The position numbers were made by a program, and so were the translations under genes. A DNA stretch of 64,000 bases from Lucinisca nassula (Eukaryota > Mollusca > Bivalvia > Lucinida > Lucinidae): contig OY757026.1 of the NCBI GenBank assembly GCA_963580285.1, forward strand, positions 50,443,143 to 50,507,142, in the 5' to 3' direction. Below the pieces are notes generated by a model. The model saw only the letters and a program-made list of their open reading frames with translations, made no database searches and was not told the DNA's origin. Of the stretch, positions 44,672 through 55,775 are shown piece by piece. The stretch's first letter is position 1; the number at the start of each line of letters is the position of its first letter.

Positions 44672-45716
44672 GGTATATGCAAATGTCAACCAGACACGTG
44701 AGCTTAAATTTACGGTTGTTTATAATGTCGACAAGTTTCTAGAAAAGCAACTCATAATGTTCCAAATTATATGAATAAACATAAAATATGCTTATTAAAA
44801 AGTGTATTTCTGTTTTTAGAAGAAAAAATAATAAATTACTTTATTAGAAAATTACCTTTCAAAATGGTCAATTTTTGAACATCGGTTTCTCCATTGTCCT
44901 TCCTCGGAAACATTCAGTTTTTACATTAACCTAAAGTATATTCCATGTCCTAGCAAGCACGAGAAGTAGTTTTTCCAAAAACTTCCACAATAACAATATA
45001 TCCATTCTTTTAAACACCCATCGAACGGTCATTTTGACAGCCATTACTGTATACATGGTTGGTAAATTCTCCAGGTAAAACAGGGGTATAAACATGCTAA
45101 TCGTGGGTAAAAATATCCTGCACAACGGATTTTATTCTAACTATTTTTATGCCTAGATCATGATTTCCTTTATTCTTCCGTTAAGTTGGTAAATATTATT
45201 ATGCATTAAATAAATACAAGAGGGGAAAATTGTTTGATTTGTCCAAAAGCCATAATAACGATTTGACAGAATTTTTATTATCGCTACGCTTATTTACCCC
45301 AGTGCTAAATTTAATCCGTGCGTCATACTGTGTACATGGATGACAATGTGAACTCTACATGTTGATAGGGGTTCTATCGGCATGGATATAATGTTATAAT
45401 GCCAGTTTTTGGAAAAATCACGTCTCGTCGTTGCTAGTACACACACTAAAGTATATTTTGGTGTAAAAAAGGTATGTTTCTAATGAAGGACAATGGAGAA
45501 ACATACGTTCAAAAAAGGACCATTTTTAAATGTAATTTTCTTACAAAGTGAATATTTATTTTTTTCTTCCAACAACAAAAATACATTTTTTAATATGCAT
45601 GTTTTATATTTATTCTTTTAATTTGGAACATCATTGGTTGTTTTTCTAGAAATATGTCAACATGCTAAACACCCATGAATTTTAGCCCACGTGCCAGGAA
45701 GACATTTTCATAGTCC
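44672..45716. mobile_element. same MITE, copy 2, opposite orientation
   Basis: 1045 bp, with TTAA at 44668-44671 and 45717-45720. Starts GGTATATGCAAATGTC and ends GACATTTTCATAGTCC. It is a near-copy of 43191-44240 in inverse orientation, so the pair forms a palindrome of about 2.5 kb with a 430-bp spacer. Confidence 0.88.
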
Positions 45717-45820
45717 TTAAGGAAAAACGCGGACTATAGCTCCACCGATCCAAGACCAAGGATCAAGGGTGGACGTAAAAACTCACGCCGTTAAAACAAA
45801 AAATATATTACTGCCTAATT

Positions 45821-46985
45821 ATGGATCCCAGCACCACTGCTAAAATCCGCGTGTTACAGTGGAACGCCCGTAGTCTGTCTGGCAAGGAGAACGGAACAAA
45901 ACTCGGGGCCTTAGGCCATTATCTAGAAACTTTAGGCTACACACCGGAGGTAATAGCTATTCAAGAAACTTTCTCAAAAAAAGATAGTAAACCAACAAAA
46001 CTTCCAGGATATAAAACCCCGGTGAGTTTTTTTTTTCTCTCCTATTACTGCTACTCGCTCACATCTGAGCATTACGAGCAGGATTTCCTGGGTGGTAACC
46101 AGTACTTTCTGTTTTCTTTCTTTTTTTTAAGCAATGTGGATGAAGTGCCTTGCTCAAGGGCACAACACTTTGATCAGCGTGAGGCTCGAACCCGCAACCT
46201 CTTGATCACTAATCCGATGCGCTACCACTGCACCAAAGCGCCACCAAAGTTTCAGTAGGGAAAAGGGGAAACATGGGGGAGGACTAGCCACCTTTATCAA
46301 ATCAGGACTAGATTCGGAAGAAATCAAATTTAGACACACAAAAAAAGAAATAGAGGTGGTGATCGTCAGACTTTTTGGACAAAATGAAAACATAGACATC
46401 GTTAACTTTTATGCACCACCCCAAACAAATGTAACGTCTGACGATTATGATGAAATTTATAAACAAGTGGGGAAAAAATCAGTTTTCTTGGGGGATTTCA
46501 ATGCCAGACATGAACTATGGGAGACAAACCACAACCCCACATACGACAAACGGCGAGGCTTAGAACTGGTCGAGTTCATAAATAACACAGATTACGTAAT
46601 CTTAAACACGGGGAGTGGCACACGACTCAACGTCGAGCGCGGAAGCACGAGCGCCATAGACTTAACACTGGTCAGCGCATCACTATGCCGTTCTAGTGAG
46701 TGGCACGTGGGAGACGACACGATGGGAAGCGACCACTGCCCCATCCTGACGTCGCTCAACGTCACTCAAAAATGCGTAACGCAGCGGCCTGCCCGACGTT
46801 GGAAATTAGACAAAGCAGACTGGGACCTCTTTAGGCAGCAACTTAAATACATTAACATATCCCTCGAAGGCACAAATATCGATAAAAGCAATGATGATTT
46901 GGTTTCGGAAATACTGGCGGCATGTGAAAAATCAATACCGAAAACGCAACCAAAAAATAAGCATAACCCTGCCATGGTGGGATGA
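45821..46985 (+). pseudogene. LINE endonuclease domain, split by a SINE
   Basis: ATG at 45821 begins MDPSTTAKIRVLQWNARSLS (endonuclease start, with the catalytic Asn), then EVIAIQETF (catalytic Glu). After GYKTPVSF the frame is broken by the SINE at 46022-46245. It resumes with KGKHGGGLATFIKSGL and continues to VIVRLFGQ, NFYAPP, VFLGDFNARHELWE, SAIDLTLVSASL and GSDHCPIL, the conserved GDFNAH, SAID and SDH motifs. The frame ends at 46985 (KHNPAMVG) through a shift near 46965, where the sense frame goes on as ITLPWWDENCSEAVKKKN. Without the SINE and the shift the domain would be complete. Confidence 0.85.
46022..46245 (-). mobile_element. tRNA-derived SINE (SINE-C, V-type centre) inside the LINE
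   Basis: On the minus strand: head GGCGCTTTGGTGCAGTGGTA (A box TGGTGCAGTGG), B box GGTTCGAGCC, then GTGCCCTTGAGCAAGGCACT, a phrase typical of V-SINE central domains. A run of AAAAAAAAGAAAGAAAAC follows and the element ends near an AAAAAAAAA stretch. The target duplication is not clear. Confidence 0.85.
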
Positions 46986-46986
46986 A

Positions 46987-48084
46987 AATTGTAGCGAGGC
47001 AGTCAAAAAGAAAAATAAAATATACTATAAATATAAGAAAAACAAAACAGCCGCACTTTTAGAAGAATATAGACGCGTAAGGGAGGAAACAAAATACCTT
47101 TTAACACAAACAAAACAACAAGCCTGGAGGGATTTGTGTCTACTCTCACATATAAAACAAATTCTAAGAAAATTTGGGACACAATAAAAAGATTTAATGG
47201 AAAACCACAAAAACCGGTAGAAGTTTTAAAACAAGGAAACGCAAGATATCACGAAAACAATGAAAAAGCAGAAATCTTAGCACAACACTACCGGAAAGTC
47301 TGCAGTAACGAAAATTTAGACCCACATTTTAGGCGCATTAGGGAAACGCAGGACCCAATGATTGAGCAGGCCGTTCAAGACGCCGATCGCGCTGGCCAGT
47401 GCCGTGCATACAATGCGAACTTCTCCCATAGGGAGCTACAGAGCGCGCTTAATAAGAAAAAGAGCACCGCCCCCCCGGGGCAGACACCGTTCACTACGAC
47501 ATGTTAAAAAATCTACCAGAAAAGGGAAAAAATCAACTTCTCGCACTAATAAATAAATCTTGGGACGAGGGGACCCTCCCTACACAATGGAAGGAGAGCA
47601 CCATCGTCCCAATATTAAAACCAGACAAGTACCCCCACGAGCCGAAATCGTATAGGCCGATTTCACTCACATCAACCATATGTAAAATCATGGAAACCAT
47701 GGTAGCATCTAGATTAACAGTACACATTGAGAAAAACAACCTCTTAGCAAACGAACAATCAGGTTTTAGAAAACATAGATCTACCATTGATCAAATCACC
47801 AGACTGGAATCCGCCATCCGAAAGGCAAACCAAAGAAACACTCACTGGTAGCGATATTTTTGGATTTAGAAAAAGCTTTCGACCTACTATGGACTAGGGG
47901 GGGGGGGGTCCTCCTAAAACTAAACATATTCGGAATTCAAGGAAAAATGTTAACCTGGATCAGAGACTTTTTGACTGATAGAAAAATGAACGTAAAAATA
48001 GGTAGCGAGGTGTCCGGTTTTTATGAATCCGAGAACGGTTCCCCCAGGGGTCGGTGCTATCTCCTATCCTTTTCAACCTATTAA
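46987..48084 (+). pseudogene. LINE reverse transcriptase, multiple frameshifts
   Basis: The sense protein continues across five or six frame changes. ITLPWWDENCSE...KQQAWRDLC runs in one frame, then KIWDTIKRFNGKPQKPVEVL (47150-47480). A shift in the CCCCCCGGGG run near 47476 precedes HYDMLKNLPEKGKNQ. Then come PKSYRPISLTS, EQSGFRKHRSTIDQI (to 47851), IFLDLEKAFDLLW (47855-47890), a shift in the (G)10 run at 47899, FLTDRKMNVKIGS, and a shift at about 48050 inside the S-P-x-G motif. Several breaks fall in homopolymers, so sequencing or assembly error cannot be excluded for some of them. Confidence 0.85.
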
Positions 48085-49877
48085 TGAACACACTGCAGGA
48101 AACACTTAATGCATTACCGCTGGAAATATCCATGTTCGCAGATGACGGCTTAGTATGGAAAACCGCGAAAAAACCGAAAAGTGCCATTCCTGCATTACAA
48201 AAAGCGTTAAATGCCATACATGATTGGGCTACAAATTGGGGCTTCAAATTGTCAACTGAAAAAACAACAGTGGTAGTTTACAATAGAAATTTCGCAGATA
48301 CAAAGAGCATGCCCAGGCTGACGTATGACGGGCAGGAAATAAAGTACGCCAGTCATGCCAAATTCCTGGGAATGTACTTTGACAGCAATCTAACATGGAG
48401 ACTGCACATTGAAAACCTGGTGTCCAGGTCCCAGCGGGACCTAAATGTGCTAAGGGCGGTATCGGGGGCAAACTTTGGAGCGGACAAGAAAACCCTGATC
48501 AAAATGTACACAGCACTCATAAGAAGCAAAATTGATTATGGCTGCCAAGCATACGCGTCTGCGGCGCCCTCACACCTGAAAAAACTAGAAAGCATACAGG
48601 CCACAGCCCCCCGAATCGCTACTGGGGCATTCAGGGGAACGCGGAACCTGGACCTGGAGATTGAATGCAGAGTCATGCCTCTGCACCTGCGGAGGGATGA
48701 ACTGCAACTCAAGTACTGGGCTCGCTCAAGCAGTCTTAGGGAAAGTCTCCCCATAAACGAAATGATCGCCGACACGCCCAATCATGTTAAAAGAGATAGG
48801 TTAAGAGGAAAGATCCCCTATATTATCAAAGTCCAGGACCTAATTGAAAACCATGACCTCGAGCAGGTCAAAACTGCGGAACAAACATATCCGGAAGTTT
48901 TTAACTTAAGAAGCCTATGCGCAAAAACAACACTAACGGGTGTCATAAAGAAAAATGAAACATCACAGAAAAAATGCAATGAGATCGCAGAATCACACAT
49001 CAGTGAAAACTATAAGCAAGCGCTTAAAATTTTCACTGATGGAAGCAAAGATGCTGACAAAAAAGAAACGGGATGTGCTTTCACAATACCAGAATTAAAC
49101 TTCGACCAAAAATTCAAACTTAACCAGCACCTCACAGTCTACACTGCAGAACTTATAGCCATACAAAAAACTTTGGAATGGATACAGGAACAAAAACCCG
49201 ATAGTGTTGTTATACTAACAGACTCATTAAGCTCAATACAAAGCATAAACTCTGGGAATAGCACTACAAGACCAGATATACTGCAGGACATTCATATCCT
49301 AATACACAAAATTCTAAAACAAGGTATCACCCTGAACATAGATTGGATCCCCTACCACTGCAACGTGCAGGGGAATGAGCGCGCAGACACACTGGCCAAA
49401 GAAGCTCTGACCCGGGGAAAGGCACTTGACTACCTCCCCACCCCACAAGAAGTATACGCAATCATTAAGGCCAGCATCAAAAAGGAATGGGCGCGCATAT
49501 GGCAGGGACGACACGGCTTTAGACACTCGATCTGTCAGTCCTTGACCCCGAAATTGGTACAATATAGCGACAGCCGAAAGCTCGATCGCATATATACACG
49601 ACTAAGACTCGGGGTCAACGGACTAAATGCACACAACATCTTCTATAGCAAGGCCGATCCATTATGCGGGCACTGTGGCGGGGTGGAGTGTGTTCAACAC
49701 TACCTCGCAGAGTGCCCCGCACACGGCCCTGCCAGAAGGGAACTAAAGGGAGAACTTACAACATTAGGATACCAAGGGGAGATAAACGCGGTTTCTCTGC
49801 TCAATCTAAATTCACAGGAAATGAGGGACGCGGTCTTTAAATTCTTTGAGAAAACAAACTACCTGGACAAAATATAG
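48054..49877 (+). CDS. LINE RT C-terminal half, RNase H and CCHC finger (open frame)
   Basis: 607 open codons. The RT end has PILFNLLMNTL, the catalytic SMFADDGLVW near 48135, NWGFKLSTEKT and AKFLGMYFDSNLTW. Thumb-like helices follow (RSKIDYGCQAYASA). RNase H starts at IFTDGSKDAD (about 49030), with Asp, Glu (VYTAELIAIQ), Asp (ILTDSLSS), His (WIPYHCNV) and Asp (GNERADTLAKEA), so all catalytic residues are intact. The C-terminal finger CGHCGGVECVQHYLAEC is C-x2-C-x7-H-x4-C. In I-type elements RNase H removes RNA from the cDNA hybrid after target-primed reverse transcription. Intactness here contrasts with the frameshifted half upstream. Confidence 0.92.
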   Translation: MLSPILFNLLMNTLQETLNALPLEISMFADDGLVWKTAKKPKSAIPALQKALNAIHDWATNWGFKLSTEKTTVVVYNRNFADTKSMPRLTYDGQEIKYASHAKFLGMYFDSNLTWRLHIENLVSRSQRDLNVLRAVSGANFGADKKTLIKMYTALIRSKIDYGCQAYASAAPSHLKKLESIQATAPRIATGAFRGTRNLDLEIECRVMPLHLRRDELQLKYWARSSSLRESLPINEMIADTPNHVKRDRLRGKIPYIIKVQDLIENHDLEQVKTAEQTYPEVFNLRSLCAKTTLTGVIKKNETSQKKCNEIAESHISENYKQALKIFTDGSKDADKKETGCAFTIPELNFDQKFKLNQHLTVYTAELIAIQKTLEWIQEQKPDSVVILTDSLSSIQSINSGNSTTRPDILQDIHILIHKILKQGITLNIDWIPYHCNVQGNERADTLAKEALTRGKALDYLPTPQEVYAIIKASIKKEWARIWQGRHGFRHSICQSLTPKLVQYSDSRKLDRIYTRLRLGVNGLNAHNIFYSKADPLCGHCGGVECVQHYLAECPAHGPARRELKGELTTLGYQGEINAVSLLNLNSQEMRDAVFKFFEKTNYLDKI

Positions 49878-50039
49878 GGGAAAACTAAGGGCGCAGACTA
49901 AATTTAATCGCATTGTACCGTCAAACACACCCCGTACGAGAATACATACTTTAAACCAAAATCTCTAGAGACCCGAGTTCAGAACAGTAAAAATAAATAT
50001 TCGAACCGCACCTTAGACGCTACCAACCAAAAAGGGCCG

Positions 50040-50540
50040 TAGTGATCAAAGGGTGGCCGTCTCACAGCGAAAAGGGGAACAAAGTCAACGATAGGCGTTG
50101 TGGTTGCGGCCTCGGCTTTGCACTTAGGAGTGCCTATCGGCGACAGCGATCCCTGGATCTCTGTGAGAAGACCATAGCAGAACGGGGCATGGACTCACCA
50201 CAAGGAAAATCCATGGCCCGACCCACCCTCCAGAGGGGGTGTGGCAAGCGAGAAGTTAAGACAAGGTGTAGCGTTGTGGTTGCGGCCCACTGGCTTTGCA
50301 CTTATGAACGCTGCACCAAAGCCCTAGCTGATCGGGAGCCACACAGCCCGAAAGAGGACCACACGAAAGCACGCCGGGACTGGGCATGGACCCACCACAA
50401 GGAAAATCCGTCGCCCAGCCCCTCCTGAGGGGGTGAGGCAAACGGGAAGTCAGAACGAGACGTAGCGCTGTGGTTGCGGTCCTTGGACTTTGCACTTAGG
50501 AGCGTTGCGTCAAAAGCCTGGCTGATCGAGAGCCACACAA
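50040..50540 (+). repeat. three tandem units in the LINE 3' region
   Basis: GTTGTGGTTGCGGCC/GTTGCGGTCC...TTTGCACTTAGGAGCG recurs at about 50096, 50274 and 50468. CATGGACTCACCACAAGGAA/CATGGACCCACCACAAGGAA and GAGGGGGTG(T/A)GGCAA lie in each. The period is about 180-195 bp. The overlapping open frames on both strands are repeat shadows. Confidence 0.75.
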
Positions 50541-51260
50541 CCCAAAGGAGAACGGCACAACAGCACACTAGCAAACAAAGCCTCTCCTTCAGGAACGCAC
50601 ATAGAAAAGTGGGACAGAAATAAGAAACAAGACGCCTTGTCACATCTTTTTCCTTCTTTTTTCGCAACTTTCGCTTTCGAATAAAGGATGTACATTATAA
50701 GGTTACCCAAACGGAATGACCTGGGGGCCCTCAAAAGGGCCTTTTGCATACCACCACGACTGAAAAAAACGCACCTCGCCCGGTATATCATACAGCCCCC
50801 CGTACTGCCCTTGTCGCATAACATAAAAATCACCAAAAAACAGCAAATGCGCCATGACCGTAATAAAGACAGACGGTCAAGATGGCCACATATCAATACA
50901 GACAAGGGCAGTTAACTAACTAACTAGGGCATGACTTAGCGCGACCTGAAGGACACACACAACCACCCACGCGAAACTAAAACAACATACAACCACACTA
51001 GATAGGTAGATATAGCGATAGTTGTAGGATAGGAATACAGTAGAGAGGATAGTATAGAAAAGAGAGATCAAAAACCTGGTGTTAGAAGAAGAAGAAGAAG
51101 AGTTTTCACAAAAAGCGATTTCAAACATTTTTATTTGTGTAAATATGAAACATTAAAAACAAGATCGCATAGGAGCGCTCGACTGCGCACGTGTGCAGGC
51201 GGACGCTTGTATGCGACCTACATGATTATATAACAATTTGCACTAACCACTTTGACTAAA
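50541..51260 (+). other. LINE 3' region, non-repeated part
   Basis: A/C-rich on the plus strand, with GAAGAAGAAGAAGAAG at about 51090. No open frame with a recognisable domain. Confidence 0.35.
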
Positions 51261-51262
51261 GA

Positions 51263-52170
51263 GATTGGCAAACGTTGTCTCGGGTCCCCAAACGGCTAGG
51301 CAAGAATACCTTTTTTTTTCTTTTTTTCTACTTTGATGCCTTCCTACATGTAGGATGCGCTAGTGATATGCAAACATGGCGACACAAAATGACTCTCCTA
51401 CGGTCCCACAGAATACGACATCCTGCTTCGAGGAGGGCATCACCTTTTCTTAACTTCAAACGAAAAAGCATAAAAGGGGATTGACATACTTTCCACATCC
51501 TCCGCGATAGAGATCACCCACTAACTAAAATAAATACGAATTAGGGCCCGAGACGGCGGAAGCCAACACACCATGTTACTATGTTATATGTTGTATGTAC
51601 AGAATAAACAAGAACAAAACACAAATATAATCTTCAAGCACAACCTTGCAGGTACAAAAATTGTCCTTCCCAGCAACTGTGGGCGGATGGGCTTGTCCCA
51701 AAAAGGACAACAACACAAACGAGATCGGCAAACGTTGTCTCGGGCCTCCAAATGGCTAGGCAGGAATACACTTTCCTCCTATGGTGCCTCCCTTCACGTA
51801 GGATGCGTAAATGATATGCAAACATGGCGACTGACCCACTTATGGTCCCGCAGAGTGCGGCATCCTACCTCGAGGAAGGCATCACTTGTTCTTAACTTAA
51901 AACGGCAAATGCATAAAAAGGGATTGACCTACTTTGCACATCCTCCGCGATAGAAGTCACTCACTAACAAAATAAAAACGAATTCAAGCCCGAGACCGCG
52001 TAGGCCGGCACTTCATGTTATTATGTTATATATTGTATGTACAGATAAACAAAAAAAAAAAAAAAAAAAACACAAAATATAAACCACTAGTACAATCTTA
52101 CAGGTACAAAAACTGTCACCCCCAGCAACTGTGAGCGGGTGGGCTTGCCCAAAAACGGACAACACCACCT
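51263..52170 (+). repeat. two 450-bp tandem units in the LINE 3' region
   Basis: GGCAAACGTTGTCTCGGG (51269 and 51726), GATATGCAAACATGGCGAC (51365 and 51813), GAGGAGGGCATCAC/GAGGAAGGCATCAC, CACATCCTCCGCGATAGA (51495 and 51938) and CAGGTACAAAAA(T/C)TGTC (51649 and 52101). The period is near 450 bp. Confidence 0.85.
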
Positions 52171-52632
52171 TTAAGGCACAAGAAAAACAAACAAAACAGG
52201 TCCGTGGCGGGGTAAGCACATCCGCCCGCATATATATATACTTAAAAATAGACCACTCAACAAGCTGGGGAAACAGACCAAACAATGTAAAAATGTGCAT
52301 ACGTTACATAAATATACAAAAATCAAATAAAAAAATAAAAAACAAAAATACCAATATCAAAATTGACCCTTTCCTGCCCTGACACGGTTCGGCATATTGA
52401 CAAGCAAAAAATTATAACGTCGAGTAGAAGACAAAATGGACCGACTGCAGCGGACTTACGATAGACACGGACGGACGGGGCTGGAGCCGAGCGATGGTCT
52501 CCCCATTCACCGGCAACGTGGAATGGGGATACCACCGAACGGCTACGGTGTAGTGCCAGAATGGATTCGTTCCCTGGGACCCCACCAGCTGACGATCCGT
52601 GACACGGGGAAACTGGAAACAACAACAACAAA

Positions 52633-53040
52633 TACCACACTTAATTTTCTGGAAAAGATGGTTGAAAGAGCGTCATATACAATTTTTTTACAGTTAATAA
52701 ATAACCCCGTAAACTGTGACAATTCCATTTATTTGCTTGCCATTTCCGCCTCGGTTTCTTTAAACAAAATAACATAAGATTTTTTGCCAAATGAGATTAT
52801 TTTTCGGGCGTCACTAGTAGTCGCATCAAATACTTAACAAAAGAAATCTGCTGTATCACTTAGAACTGATGGTCAGTCATAAGACGGCTGCTTGGGAAGT
52901 GTCTCTCACACTGCCATGGAATACCATCGTTGCCCACAGAACCCCAAAGAAAGCAGCCTTTTATCTATCCACCATGGTTCAGATCATTTTCCAATCAGCG
53001 AGCAGGTCACGGAAACCATAGAGGGTGCCTTTGGGTGCAT
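52633..53040. other. unassigned DNA left of the hAT MITE
   Basis: Positions 52880-53040 look like ordinary (possibly once coding) sequence. They continue at 53986 after the MITE, but no frame reads cleanly across the repaired junction. Confidence 0.3.
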
Positions 53041-53048
53041 CTCTGTGC

Positions 53049-53977
53049 CAAGGTTGGGTGGCAATTTCCACCCCCGGTATTTACCAGTGGCATTTACCGG
53101 ACTGGAAAATACTCATCAAGTGGCAAATACTGGCAAATTGAATTTTTTTGCCTTAAAACACTGCAGTAATCTTGCAAAATTGACTTAAAAGTAGTATAAT
53201 CAAACTAAATGAGTTAAAAATGTTAAATTTTAATATTTATATAAGGTTATCAACCTACAGAATAAAATATTGCTCAATTTAAAATAAATATGTTGGACTA
53301 GCCAAAATGTGAATCTAAGACAAAAAGTTTTGAAATTATTAAACATCTTTTTGAATCAATGGTAGAAAAATACAAGTAGAAATTGCCTGTGCACCTGGTT
53401 ATGGTCACTTACCATAATGGTTCTTATTGATCAAGATAAGACTGAGCACTGTTAGCCAATCCATCTGCATCTTTTGAACACGCTTTGTATGGTAAAACCA
53501 TGTGCTCAAATTTTAGGATATTTGTAGCATTTTATTATTGTCCAACACTTTAGTTTAGAGTGAATTGCAAGGCTACTAAAACAACAACTCTTGACACATT
53601 GTTTATTTAAGAGAGCACAAGATGTCCAGGGACAAGGTTGGACAAAAGGATGTCATTAATTGCACCATTTTTTATGTGACTTTAAACAATCATTCTAGGT
53701 AAAAGTAACAGATGAGTACAGTGGCAGATACTAAATAGGCCTTTTTATTCTAACATTATATTAAATCAGATACTTAACAAATAAAATAATAACAGAGTTA
53801 AACTAAATTAGTATTATCAAATATTAAGTCCACTATTATTGAATTGATCCATATATCACTGCTGAGTGTAGGGGGTTTGTTTTAATTCCAGGGTGGTAAA
53901 TTCAATTTTCCAGTATTTACTGGTAAATGCCACCGGCATGGAAAATACTCATATTTGCCGGCATTTTGCCAACCTTG
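53049..53977. mobile_element. hAT-type MITE (929 bp) with 8-bp target duplication
   Basis: CTCTGTGC at 53041-53048 and 53978-53985 flanks ends CAAGGTTGG and CCAACCTTG. Inverted similarity continues for about 90 bp (ATTTACCAGTGGCATTTACC against GGTAAATGCCACCGGCAT). The interior is A/T-rich with no open frame. An 8-bp duplication with CA-starting ends is diagnostic for hAT. Confidence 0.93.
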
Positions 53978-53985
53978 CTCTGTGC

Positions 53986-54511
53986 CGAAATAACCACAAT
54001 TCACCACACTCCTCCCCCACTTTATTTGAGAAGCCGCTACCAAGCGGGTGAATTAACTGGATCTGGACTAGGTGTGCACGGGTGCTGGCATCTGGATTTC
54101 GCATTCGAGTATAACAATTGGGTTTTGGCTCAACTCCAAGCTCCAAGTATTAGACACCCAGAACTCAAAGAGTCAAGACCAACTGTACATCCATGTGTGT
54201 TCATCACCACAGAAACATCAGATGCTCATCATCAAGGGCTGTGCCCAGGAGCTGGTGAGCAGGTGTCATACACCCCCAAAATATCCGCTTTCTGTCTAGA
54301 CATCTGGAGGAAGCCTGTCCCCATACAGGCACTTGGTGTTGTCATTGGCTATGGCTAACAGCTGCTTCCATTGTTCACCTCGAGCTCTGGCAACAACATC
54401 GGCTACCATGCCAGTCAAAGCTGGGATGATGGTTTCCTACCGAAGAATTTGAAATACGAGGCATCTGTTTCCAACAGTAACCGGCATTTATTAACCTCCT
54501 TTAAGGCCTAT
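53986..54511. pseudogene. possible coding remnant, minus strand
   Basis: On the minus strand around 54320-54440 a protein-like run reads TIIPALTGMVADVVARARG then EQWKQLLAIANDNTKCLYGD and RLPPDV before a stop. Nearer 54000-54150 another frame is open. A 143-codon plus-strand frame overlaps (53927-54358) but starts inside the MITE, so it is not a natural gene. I recognise no family. The region could be a decayed transposon gene. Confidence 0.25.
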
Positions 54512-54639
54512 CTATCTTCATATACTGAGTCAGTCGTATTGGCCATTACCTCAGTTGGGTGGATGGCTAAATTTAGAATTTAGCTCAAAGAAAAAAGAGG
54601 AGAGGACGCCGGACGAGCCCTCAACACCACCCACAATCC

Positions 54640-55500
54640 GACCAACAGAGGTACATGGATGGTACTTGGTACAGTTGTATATGAGGTTAAGCGGGTGTGT
54701 CATGTGCAAGAACCATGACTTTGGGTGCCCTAGTTTTTTAATTATCTCCCCGCATAATATAACTTTGTGATGGCCATAACTCCAATACCCTTTGAGATCT
54801 ATGATGGGCCTTGGTACATGTACTTGGCACAATTGTGGACAAGGTGGAGACGGCGTGTCATGCCTAAGAACCACAACTCTGGGTGCTCGGGTATTTGAGT
54901 TATCTCCCCTTCCAATATAATAGTATGACCACCTTGTGATCACCATACCTCCAATACCCTTTGAGACATATTGATGGTACTTGGTGGAGATAATCATGAG
55001 GTTAGGAGGCGTGTCATGTGCAAGAATTACAACTTTGGGTGCCCTGGTTTTTTTAGTTATCTCCCCTGACAATATAACCTTGAGATGGCCATAACTCCAG
55101 TACCCTTTGAGATATATTGAAGGAATTTGGCACAATTGTATACAAGGTATAGAAGACATGTCATACACAAGAACCAAGTCTCTTGGTGGTGTGGTATTTG
55201 AGTTATTTCCCCTTTCAATATAACAGTATGACCACCTTGTGATCTCCATATCTCCAATACCATTTGAGACATATTGATTGTACTTGGTACAGGTATACAT
55301 GAGGTTAAGCAGGCATGTTGTGCACAAGAACCACAATTCTTAGTGCCCTGGTTAAAGAGAGTTATCTCCCCTGACAGTAAAATCTTGTGATGGCTATAAC
55401 ACCAATACCTTTGAGATATATTTCTGGTACTTGCCACAATTGTACATCTATATATACACGGTTGAAAAGAAATTTCATGTGCAAGATTCACAAAACAGTA
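54640..55500. repeat. tandem array, about 150-165-bp units
   Basis: ATAACTCCAATACC(C)TTTGAGA recurs at about 54777, 54945, 55090, 55252 and 55397, each followed by a TACTTGGTACA phrase, GTGTCATG(T)GCAAGAA and TTATCTCCCCT. Two unit types alternate. The 261- and 169-codon minus-strand frames run through these repeats and are artefacts. Confidence 0.85.
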
Positions 55501-55775
55501 TACCTGTAATATGTGCATCGGAAATCTTGGATCTTCATCATGTTGAGAAGTGATCCTTTGTATCATTAGGCAAAGATGGTCTCAATAAACATTACATATA
55601 CAAAATATACTATGGGCTTACCAGTGTGTTTTAATTCTGTTGTACTTTCTATATGTGAACAGTCTTCTGACGGCCATATTGGCTTTTGGTCGGGGGATTT
55701 GCCATCTCCTCTGATGGCTATTTTTTTCTCTGGTGAGCAAAATTACTTGGATGGTTCCATACACTGATACAGCGT

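Larger units (their letters stand above)
45721..52632 (+). mobile_element. I/Nimb-type LINE, near full length but degraded
   Basis: The start lies just right of the MITE's TTAA (exact base unclear). The end is proposed at the AACAACAACAACAA tail (52616-52632). Coding parts in order are apurinic endonuclease (45821-46985), RT (47000-48400) and RNase H plus a CCHC finger (49000-49877). The following 2.7 kb is non-coding, A/C-rich on the plus strand like the coding part, and holds two tandem arrays. I infer that it is the element's 3' region. RNase H places the element in the I superfamily rather than with the CR1-like LINE at 39.8 kb. Confidence 0.65.

Noticed and set aside
43787..45125. 64-codon frame present at 43787-43981 and inverted at 44931-45125
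   Set aside because: Recurs only because the two MITE copies are inverted duplicates. It lies within long TIR arms and shows no domain.
50042..50905. Overlapping frames of 75-131 codons on both strands
   Set aside because: They lie in tandem repeats of the LINE 3' region and share no family.
53927..54358. 143-codon plus-strand frame
   Set aside because: It begins inside the hAT MITE, so the start is created by the insertion. No domain.
54551..55566. Minus-strand open frames of 261 and 169 codons
   Set aside because: They run through a 150-165-bp tandem array, repeat the same peptide phrases with each unit, and have no domain.
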